Below, in pieces: positions 15,262 to 21,383 of a stretch of 51,183 bases of DNA. Position numbers and translations under genes: made by a program. Location: the NCBI GenBank assembly GCA_021298355.1, contig JAJTEH010000016.1, positions 1 through 51,183 on the forward strand, in the 5' to 3' direction. Origin of the DNA: Flammeovirgaceae bacterium. GTDB lineage: Bacteria; Bacteroidota; Bacteroidia; Cytophagales; Cyclobacteriaceae. A model generated the notes under the pieces. That model saw only the letters and a list, made by a program, of their open reading frames with translations, searched no databases and was not told the DNA's origin. Position 1 is the first letter of the stretch; every line of letters begins with the position of its first letter.

Positions 15262-15286
15262 TGGCACTAGCTGCAAGCTAGCGCCA
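15262..15286 (+). repeat. Short member of the TTGGCAC/GCGCCA hairpin family
   Basis: TGGCACTAGCT (15262-15272) and AGCTAGCGCCA (15276-15286) form an 11-bp stem around the loop GCA, with a single A-C mismatch. The outer bases and the mismatch position equal those of the longer copies (GGCAC...GCGCC), while the inner stem TAGCT/AGCTA replaces GGATG/CATCC. It is followed by GTGGGGG, as in the other copies. Confidence 0.8.
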
Positions 15287-15299
15287 GTGGGGGTTAACT

Positions 15300-15500
15300 T
15301 TATTTTACTGTGAGCCTGTCTGCTTTTTTTCTCTTAATAAAATAAAGGATAAGGCCTAAAACAGGAGCGCCCACGGCCATAATGTAGAGCAGCAATTTTG
15401 AGTCGGCATGGAAGGCAGATTTTCTTGTTTGGATTATGGTGTAAAGCATAATAGAAAAGTTTACAACCAAGAGTGGGATAATAACTGGCATGAAGTCCAT
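15300..15500 (-). CDS. Small two-helix membrane protein, PLDc_N-like
   Basis: A 66-residue protein made of two transmembrane helices (VIIPLLVVNFSIMLYTII and LLLYIMAVGAPVLGLILYFI) separated by a basic loop (QTRKSAFHADSK) and ending in KRKKADRLTVK. The pattern (helix, basic loop, then helix with a P..G..LYF motif and basic tail) resembles the short PLDc_N (phospholipase D nuclease N-terminal) proteins of many bacteria, whose role is unknown. An alternative start MPVIIPLL is four codons in. It has no neighbour in an operon, and its stop codon abuts a hairpin of the repeat family that could terminate it. Confidence 0.7.
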   Translation of the reverse strand: MDFMPVIIPLLVVNFSIMLYTIIQTRKSAFHADSKLLLYIMAVGAPVLGLILYFIKRKKADRLTVK

Positions 15501-15771
15501 ATACGGTGGGTTATAAGTTTAAATTTAGTTTACTGCGGTAAAGAGTCTGGCTTGGTATAGTTATTCTTTACAGAAACATGTTGCACGTACCTTGTATAAA
15601 CCAACTGTTGTTTCGTGTAAAGAGTATAACAGAAGCCCATCTCGAATATAAAAATAATGCACAGCCCTGTGTTTTGCAAGTAGCCGAGGGTTGATGATGA
15701 GGAAAATTCCAGATTTCAAATTTCAAATTTCAGATTTTGAATTTTAAATTTTTAATATCGATTAAAGGTTT

Positions 15772-15852
15772 GCGGCAGGGATGGTAGGGGCTTGGTGCGC
15801 AACGAAGTGAAGCACCGGAGCGAAGCGAAGCCCCGCACAGCCCGGCTGCCGC
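15772..15852. repeat. GC-rich nested palindrome, copy 2 (81 bp)
   Basis: Same length and nearly the same sequence as 9873-9953. Here the middle stem is a perfect GGGGCTT/AAGCCCC because the one base differing from copy 1 restores a pair. The outer stem GCGGCAG/CTGCCGC and inner GGTGC/GCACC are unchanged. Confidence 0.85.
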
Positions 15853-15983
15853 CCTATACATGTAGTTGTTCGTTGTTGGTTTTTCGTTATTCGTTGTTCG
15901 TAATAGACGTAAAACGTAAGTAGCAAGACGTGCTTTTGTGTAGTTGTTCGTTGTTAGTTATTCGTTGTTCGTAATAGACGAAA

Positions 15984-16014
15984 GACGTAAGTACTAAGAC
16001 TTTCAACCTTTACT
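15984..16014 (+). repeat. 31-bp direct repeat flanking the FISUMP gene, left copy
   Basis: GACGTAAGTACTAAGACTTT followed by CAACCTTTACT is identical to 17379-17409. Both copies are followed by related low-complexity sequence (CTTGCTACTTATGTCT). Confidence 0.9.
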
Positions 16015-16167
16015 GGTGTCTTATTATTTATATCTTGCTACTTGCTACTTATGTCTCCCGCGAACAACTACTAACGAAAAACCAACAACGAAAAACGAAA
16101 AACCCTCTGCGGATAACCACCAACAGTCAACTATCAACCACGTAGTGTTACATACTTGTAGGGCGTT

Positions 16168-17148
16168 TTATTCTTTAATCAGCCGGATGCTTACGCCAAA
16201 GCTTACATTTAAATCTTCGAAAGTAATTTTACCATTGTTGCTTATCGAAGCAATTTTTCGGGTTGTGTTGGTGGTACTTAACGTGGCAGTGGCAAAGCGG
16301 GCTATGGCCGCCTGAAAATCGGGGCTGCCCGTATTGGTTGTGCTGCCGGCCGGGCGCACTTCGAAACCATACAGGTCGGTACCGTTGCCTTGCGAGGCTG
16401 CCCATCCTATGGTGCTTTTTAATACGGTGGCTTCGTTGGATGTATGTTGTTGGTTAACTAAAAATTTTTCGAGTTCGAGGAAGTCTTGTTGCGTGGGTAT
16501 ACGCCAACCGTTAATGGGCAATTTTCCGGTTTGTATGGCAAAGTGGTTGTAATAGGCACCGAAGAAATCGAAGGGTAGCTCATCAGGATAAAGATTGTTT
16601 AAATCTATGGCGGGCACCCATTGAAAGAGCGTTTGTGGTGTGGTGTTGCTAAACCACGGAAAGGTAGATCGGTTAGGATTAAAATGTTTGTATTCTACCA
16701 GAGGCGTGCCATCGTTTAGTTTGGTTGTTTTAAGGTTTTCGGTTATCCAGATTTGGTTGCCGAGCTTAACGGTGTTGTATACATTGCCGTCTATGTCGGT
16801 AACGGTTTCGGTATGGGGTTTAATGTTTATGGTTACTGTTTTGCTTACGGTATTGTATTTTGTTGCATCGTTTGGAGTAAACTCAACCGTAAGTTGTTGG
16901 TTGTCGCCAATGTTTAGCGCTTTACCTAACTGGGGTGTATATGTAAACGTACCCGGTACGTTGGCAGTGGCATTTAATTGTGTTTCGCTTAGGGCTGTCC
17001 AGTTAACGATATCGGAAGAATTGGACCAGGTGATAATTGGGTCTGTTTTCTCTATGATTGGCTCCGACTCGGATGTGTTGCAGGCTTGTGTTGCCAACAC
17101 CAGTGTGACTAGTAAACAGAACCTGATTTGTTGAAGAAGTTTATACAT
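16168..17148 (-). CDS. FISUMP-domain lipoprotein with Ig-like domain
   Basis: A 326-residue surface lipoprotein. The signal ends at VLATQAC, with C23 the lipid site. Residues ~38-110 look like a bacterial Ig-like beta-sandwich (NVPGTFTYTPQLGKALNIGD, then QQLTVEFTPNDATKYN). Residues ~115-326 match the FISUMP (Fibrobacter succinogenes major paralogous) domain: VTDIDGNVYNTVKLGNQIW, ITENLKTTKLNDGTPL, GWRIPTQQDFLELEKFL, and a terminal SVRL-like strand SFGVSIRLIKE. FISUMP proteins are surface proteins of unclear role, related in fold to formylglycine-enzyme-like/lectin modules. The gene stands alone and is bracketed by 31-bp identical direct repeats in low-complexity DNA (15984 and 17379), unlike its neighbours. 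GC content is closer to the core genome than to the small island genes. Confidence 0.85.
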   Translation of the reverse strand: MYKLLQQIRFCLLVTLVLATQACNTSESEPIIEKTDPIITWSNSSDIVNWTALSETQLNATANVPGTFTYTPQLGKALNIGDNQQLTVEFTPNDATKYNTVSKTVTINIKPHTETVTDIDGNVYNTVKLGNQIWITENLKTTKLNDGTPLVEYKHFNPNRSTFPWFSNTTPQTLFQWVPAIDLNNLYPDELPFDFFGAYYNHFAIQTGKLPINGWRIPTQQDFLELEKFLVNQQHTSNEATVLKSTIGWAASQGNGTDLYGFEVRPAGSTTNTGSPDFQAAIARFATATLSTTNTTRKIASISNNGKITFEDLNVSFGVSIRLIKE

Positions 17149-17486
17149 AAAGGGATTTTTACATGGGTAACGCTAAACAGAAAACTGCTTTTATTCTTGT
17201 AACATGTACGTGAGATGTGCAGTGTGTAATTAAATGTATTGTATTTATCAGTAGTATGCAAGGAGGAAGGAGGAGGCTGAGACGTAGGACTTAAGTATTG
17301 AGACGTAAGAAATTAGACATAAGTAGTGAGACATAAGTAATGAGACGTAAGATGAAAGTAATGAGACGTAAGTATTAAGACGTAAGTACTAAGACTTTCA
17401 ACCTTTACTATTACGTCTTACTACTTACTACTTCCTTCTTATGTCTTACTACTTGCTACTTATGTCTACCACGAGGAACGACCACC
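17149..17486. other. Gene-free low-complexity stretch with GACGTAAG repeats
   Basis: From 17278 to 17475 the sequence is a run of degenerate GAGACGTAAGTAnTAAGA words. It then turns into the complementary words TTACGTCTTACTACTTACTA and TTATGTCTTACTACTTGCTA, so the two halves can fold on each other. The right 31-bp direct repeat (17379-17409) lies at the turning point. No gene. Confidence 0.7.
17379..17409 (+). repeat. 31-bp direct repeat flanking the FISUMP gene, right copy
   Basis: Identical to 15984-16014. It lies between GACGTAAG words on its left and their reverse complements on its right. Confidence 0.9.
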
Positions 17487-17873
17487 CTATCGCCCTACTT
17501 TCCACGCCCAGTATAGAAGGATGGGATGGATAATAAGTAGGCGCACCCACCCTATGGCAGGATGCACGCACAACGCGCCCACGCAACTTCCTTCAACAAT
17601 AAAATGTACGTGTGCCGGAATAAACGCAACTAACATAAGCACAGTAACCAGGCTAATGGTTTTGCGCCACGGGGTGTACCAGATTAAAACACCGATGCCG
17701 ATTTCTGCCAGGCCGCTGATGATGTTGATGCCCTCGTGATAGGGCAACCAATCGGGTATAAGCGGAAGATAAAATGTGGGGTTGATGAAATGATTAAGGC
17801 CTGCTATTCCGTAAAAAATGCTGAATATTGCTCTGGAAATTACCTGCGATTTTTTTTGTATTGGTTTTGCCAT
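17487..17873 (-). CDS. DoxX-like small integral membrane protein
   Basis: 128 residues from the start MAKPIQKKSQ, with four hydrophobic segments (AIFSIFYGIAGLNHFI, IISGLAEIGIGVLIWY, TISLVTVLMLVAFIPA, WVRLLIIHPILLYWAW). The first helix with GIAGLNHFINP and the second with GLAEIGIGVLI are typical of the DoxX/MauE-like family, often linked to redox or quinone metabolism, though the function in this branch is unknown. HVHFIVEGSC carries histidines and a cysteine near the membrane. A longer start (17903) would add ten residues overlapping hrpB. The chosen ATG shares the bases CATG with the divergent hrpB start, so the two genes have no intergenic region and each promoter must lie within the other gene. 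Confidence 0.8.
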   Translation of the reverse strand: MAKPIQKKSQVISRAIFSIFYGIAGLNHFINPTFYLPLIPDWLPYHEGINIISGLAEIGIGVLIWYTPWRKTISLVTVLMLVAFIPAHVHFIVEGSCVGALCVHPAIGWVRLLIIHPILLYWAWKVGR

Positions 17874-20346
17874 GTATCCGATTTTAGATGTAGTACCCGA
17901 CATTATTCATTACCTGAACAAGGCTAACACGCTTATTGTTCAGGCAACGCCCGGTGCGGGTAAATCTACCATACTTCCGTTGCACTTGTTGCAACAGCCT
18001 TTCTTAAACAACAAAAAAGTTTTATTGCTTGAGCCGCGCAGGCTGGCCGCCAAAACAGTAGCACAGCGCATGGCCCAACTACAAAACCAAAAGGTAGGAG
18101 AGGAGATTGGCTACCGTGTGCGCTTTGAAAGCAAGGTGAGTGCGCAAACGAAATTGGAAGTTATTACGGAAGCTATTTTAAACCGCATGTTGCAGGGCGA
18201 TCCGTTTCTGGAAGAGGTGGGCATGGTAATGTTCGATGAGTTTCATGAACGCAACCTGGCATCGGATGTGGCGCTGGCCATGTGTTTGCAAGTGCAACAA
18301 GTAATGCGGCCCGATTTAAAACTGGTGATTATGTCGGCCACGCTGGATGCCGAAAAACTGAAAAGTGTTTTAGGCGATGTGCCTGTGGTAACGAGCGAAG
18401 GAAAAATATTTCCGGTAACTACACACTACAAACCTTTTGCCGAAACAGAGCCATTGCCTTCGACTATTCTACAAACGGTTAAGCAAGTGTTGCAGCAACA
18501 CGAAGGCGATATGTTGGTTTTCTTACCCGGACAAGCGGAAATACAACGTTCAGCTACATTATTAGAGGAATCAAATATTCCCGCAAAAGTTTTACCACTC
18601 TTTGGTGACTTACCTTTCGAAAAGCAAGAAGAAGCTATTTTACCTGATGCAACAGGTCAGCGAAAAATTGTATTAGCTACGAGCATTGCTGAAACCTCGT
18701 TAACGATAGAAGGTATCCGTATTGTGATTGACAGCGGCTGGTCGCGTGTTTCTACATTTGATGCGCGCACTTCGTTAAGTAAACTAGAGACTGTGCGGGT
18801 AACGCAAGATGCTGCCGACCAACGCAGAGGCAGAGCTGCGCGTACTGGCCCCGGTGTGTGTTACAGGTTGTGGCCGCAACATTTGGCGCTGGTGCCACAA
18901 CGCAATCCGGAAATTACGGAAGCAGATTTAAGTGCGTTGGTGCTGGAATTAAAACAAGCAGGCATACACCAGCCCGATGAGTTAACGTGGATAACACCAC
19001 CACCCAAGCAAGCATGGTATATAGCTGAGCGTTTGTTGCATACGTTAGGCGCACTGGATAACAACACGATTACTGCTAAAGGCAAAGCGTTGTTGCAGTT
19101 GCCTACGCATCCGCGCTTGGCAAATATGCTTATGGCGTTTGAGGAGGATGCGAACGCAACACAATGGAAAGCCCTGGCGTGTGATGTAGCTGCTGTGCTT
19201 GAAGAGCGCGATTTTCTGAACAAAGAAAGTGGGGTAGATCTTTGTATGCGAATAGAAATTTTGCGCAAGTGGAGAAAAGGAGAACGCGTTGCGGCAGAAA
19301 TTTCTGTTTTAAAACGGGTAGAAAAAGTAGCCGATCAGTGGAGACATATTTTGAAAGGTAAAGTAGATAATGATTTGTTTGTGCACGACCACGTTGGGTT
19401 GTTGTTGGCAAAGGCTTTTCCGGAAAGAATTGCATTACAAGAAAGCAAACAAGGCACGCGCTACAAACTAGCGGGCGGCCAGTATGCTACCTTGCCTCAA
19501 CACGATGATTTGATTCGGGAGAGTTGTATGGTTATTGCCCGCTTGGATGCAGGAAATAAAGAAGGAAGAATTTTTTTAGCTGCACCTTGTAACGAAAAAG
19601 ACTTGATTAATCTGGCCAAAGAAGAAGAGAGAGTTTTTTGGGATGAGGACAGACACATGGTGGCGGCACAGCTAGAAAAGCGCGTGGGTGCGTTGGTGAT
19701 GGCGAGTAAGCCGCTGCATAACCTTAGTGCCGATAAAACTGCGGCTGTTCTTACCGAGTTGATAAAAGAAAAGGGCTTGCGCATGTTAGCATGGCAAGAA
19801 CATGTTTGGCAATGGATAGCGCGCGTAAACAGTTTGCACCAGTGGAGAAAAGAGGAAGGCTGGCCTTTGCTTACAGAAACATTTTTGCTAGAGGAGATGG
19901 AAAATTGGTTGCTTCCTTTTTTAACGGATGTGTATAAGCTAAGCGATTTGCAAAAACTGGATGCCTTGGTGATGTTGCAAAATCTATTGCCGTTTGATAT
20001 GCAAAGTAAAGTGCATGAACTTGCGCCTGCTACACTAGAAGTACCAACAGGTTCGCAAATTACCTTACAATACTTTGATGACGGTAGGCCGCCTGTGTTA
20101 GAAGTGCGGTTGCAAGAGATGTTTGGCTTAACGGAAACACCTGTTGTGAATAAAGGCAGAACTAAAGTTATGTTGCATCTGCTTTCGCCAGGTTACAAGC
20201 CTGTGCAAGTAACACAAGACTTAAAAAGTTTTTGGCAGAACACCTACCACGAAGTAAGAAAAGAGTTACGCATGCGCTACCCTAAACACCATTGGCCCGA
20301 AGACCCGTGGACAGCAGAAGCGGTGCGCGGTGTGAAGCGCAAATAA
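17872..20346 (+). CDS. hrpB: ATP-dependent helicase HrpB
   Basis: 824 residues from the chosen start, a DEAH/DExH-box helicase of the HrpB family. Walker A is ATPGAGKST (GAGKST at 28-33), motif II is DEFH (122-125), motif III SATLD, and the second RecA domain carries LATSIAETSLTIEGI and QRRGRAARTGPG. The HrpB-specific C-terminal region follows to KHHWPEDPW, a typical family ending. The start MYPILDVVPDIIHYL was preferred to an ATG 54 bp upstream because known HrpB proteins begin close to this motif (…LP.L...L…APPGAGKST). Its role is poorly defined; it is thought to act on RNA. It is the first core gene to the right of the island. Its ATG overlaps the ATG of the divergent DoxX-like gene. Confidence 0.92.
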   Translation: MYPILDVVPDIIHYLNKANTLIVQATPGAGKSTILPLHLLQQPFLNNKKVLLLEPRRLAAKTVAQRMAQLQNQKVGEEIGYRVRFESKVSAQTKLEVITEAILNRMLQGDPFLEEVGMVMFDEFHERNLASDVALAMCLQVQQVMRPDLKLVIMSATLDAEKLKSVLGDVPVVTSEGKIFPVTTHYKPFAETEPLPSTILQTVKQVLQQHEGDMLVFLPGQAEIQRSATLLEESNIPAKVLPLFGDLPFEKQEEAILPDATGQRKIVLATSIAETSLTIEGIRIVIDSGWSRVSTFDARTSLSKLETVRVTQDAADQRRGRAARTGPGVCYRLWPQHLALVPQRNPEITEADLSALVLELKQAGIHQPDELTWITPPPKQAWYIAERLLHTLGALDNNTITAKGKALLQLPTHPRLANMLMAFEEDANATQWKALACDVAAVLEERDFLNKESGVDLCMRIEILRKWRKGERVAAEISVLKRVEKVADQWRHILKGKVDNDLFVHDHVGLLLAKAFPERIALQESKQGTRYKLAGGQYATLPQHDDLIRESCMVIARLDAGNKEGRIFLAAPCNEKDLINLAKEEERVFWDEDRHMVAAQLEKRVGALVMASKPLHNLSADKTAAVLTELIKEKGLRMLAWQEHVWQWIARVNSLHQWRKEEGWPLLTETFLLEEMENWLLPFLTDVYKLSDLQKLDALVMLQNLLPFDMQSKVHELAPATLEVPTGSQITLQYFDDGRPPVLEVRLQEMFGLTETPVVNKGRTKVMLHLLSPGYKPVQVTQDLKSFWQNTYHEVRKELRMRYPKHHWPEDPWTAEAVRGVKRK

Positions 20347-20353
20347 TAATAGG

Positions 20354-20383
20354 TTGTAATACCTTTTATTCGTGTTATCTTGC
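20354..20383 (+). promoter_or_regulatory. Bacteroidota-type promoter
   Basis: TTG at 20354-20356, then exactly 19 nt, then TATCTTGC at 20376-20383. This fits the Bacteroidota consensus TTG-N19-TAnnTTTG with one mismatch. It lies between hrpB and the methyltransferase and would give a leader of about ten bases before ATG 20399. That argues against a GTG start at 20372, which falls inside the promoter. Confidence 0.5.
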
Positions 20384-20398
20384 CGCAAAAACCTGCCT

Positions 20399-21208
20399 AT
20401 GGTAAACGCCCTCATTAAACTCCTAAAGCCATTTCCATGGTTTAAACGCTTCAATGCGAAAATTACATACGAACTTCTAGCTAAACACATTCCGGCACAA
20501 GACTGGCAATTCATGAACTATGGATATGTGCCAACACAAGAAGAACCTGAATTGAAGACGACCTGTACTTTTACGAAGCAGGTTTATCCGTTGCAGATGT
20601 ATCATTACCTGGCCTTGCATACAGATTTAAAAAACAAACAAGTGTTAGAAGTTGGCAGCGGAAGAGGCGGAGGCGCACGTTACCTGGCTGAAAATTTTCA
20701 ACCTAAACAATACATAGGTTTGGATCTGGCACAATCAGCAGTGGATTTAGCTAATAAAATTCATCAGCTACCCAACTTAAAATACATACAAGGCAGTGCA
20801 GAGAAGTTACCTTTCCCGCCTGCTTCGCAAGATGTGGTTATCAATGTTGAGTCGTGTCACTCATATGGAAGAGTAGATATTTTTCTAAGCGAAGTAGAAC
20901 GAGTGTTGAAACCTGGAGGATATTTGTTGTTGGTTGATTTCAGAAGCGAGTATAAAATGGATGATTTCCGCAAGTTGTTGAAAGAAACTAAACTGACTTT
21001 ACTGAAGGAAGAAGATATTAGCCAGCGTGTTATTCAATCTATAGAAGCAGTGAACCCAGATAAAGTAAAACGAATTGAAGAACTTATACCCAAGCGTTGG
21101 CAAAAACTTTTTTCTGATTTTGCAGGAGTAGTGGGTTCAAGGTTTTACAACACCTTGAAGGATGGCTCGCGCAGCTATTATCGTTTTGTATTGCATAAGC
21201 CAAGTTAA
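20399..21208 (+). CDS. SAM-dependent methyltransferase (class I)
   Basis: 269 residues. The SAM-binding motif is VLEVGSGRGGGARYL (82-96), followed by YIGLDLAQSAVDLA, the acidic loop GSAEKLPFP and ALKPGG-like VLKPGGYLLLVDF. The N-terminal 60 residues (FNYGY-type segment QFMNYGYVP, FTKQVYPLQMYHYL) resemble small-molecule methyltransferases of the sterol/phthiotriol or tocopherol type, so the substrate is probably a lipid or quinone-like compound. The ATG at 20399 was chosen because a promoter overlaps the GTG at 20372. It is transcribed alone and ends at a strong terminator (21240-21273). Confidence 0.82.
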   Translation: MVNALIKLLKPFPWFKRFNAKITYELLAKHIPAQDWQFMNYGYVPTQEEPELKTTCTFTKQVYPLQMYHYLALHTDLKNKQVLEVGSGRGGGARYLAENFQPKQYIGLDLAQSAVDLANKIHQLPNLKYIQGSAEKLPFPPASQDVVINVESCHSYGRVDIFLSEVERVLKPGGYLLLVDFRSEYKMDDFRKLLKETKLTLLKEEDISQRVIQSIEAVNPDKVKRIEELIPKRWQKLFSDFAGVVGSRFYNTLKDGSRSYYRFVLHKPS

Positions 21209-21239
21209 ATTATTGCAACAACGCTTTTACTTTTTATGA

Positions 21240-21273
21240 CAGTCCACGATTTAAATCGTGGACTGTTTTTTTT
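21240..21273 (+). terminator. Rho-independent terminator
   Basis: CAGTCCACGATTT and AAATCGTGGACTG (21240-21265) form a perfect 26-base palindrome followed by eight T. It ends the methyltransferase transcript on the plus strand. Confidence 0.93.
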
Positions 21274-21383
21274 ACGTATTATTTTTTGAAGATTGAGAAT
21301 GTTGAACTTGATAATGGATGTAGACATTTCGCGAGCATGCTCAATTAAAAAATAGGAAAAGTATGTTTCTTCTTTTTATAGAA

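Larger units (their letters stand above)
14989..15299. other. Gene-free repeat mosaic (most complete copy)
   Basis: Holds all modules in order: right arm of unit 4 (15026-15043), R element copy 4 (15044-15144), AT-rich palindrome (15145-15192), CTACTATCGCTTAGG, the TTAAAAAGAAAATAGTCGG/TAACAATACCG module (15208-15250), and the TTGGCAC...GCGCCAGTGG hairpin (15262-15290) touching the stop of the next gene. Confidence 0.75.
15501..16167. other. Gene-free repeat mosaic
   Basis: No gene is supported. Contents in order: ~130 AT-rich bases, a partial R element (15636-15695), an AAATTT palindromic tract (15706-15753), the second 81-bp GC-rich palindrome (15772-15852), TAGTTGTTCGTTGTTGG-type repeats with GACGTAAGTAG words (15855-16000), one copy of the 31-bp direct repeat (15984-16014), and low-complexity sequence rich in CGAAAAACC. 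A plus-strand open frame over 16016-16315 starts in this repeat and overlaps the FISUMP gene, so it was not accepted. Confidence 0.7.

Noticed and set aside
16016-16315. 99-residue plus-strand ORF
   Set aside because: It starts in low-complexity repeats and overlaps the FISUMP gene on the opposite strand.
17818-17871. Upstream extension of HrpB
   Set aside because: The extra 18 residues have no counterpart before the family's usual N-terminal motif and lie inside the divergent gene.
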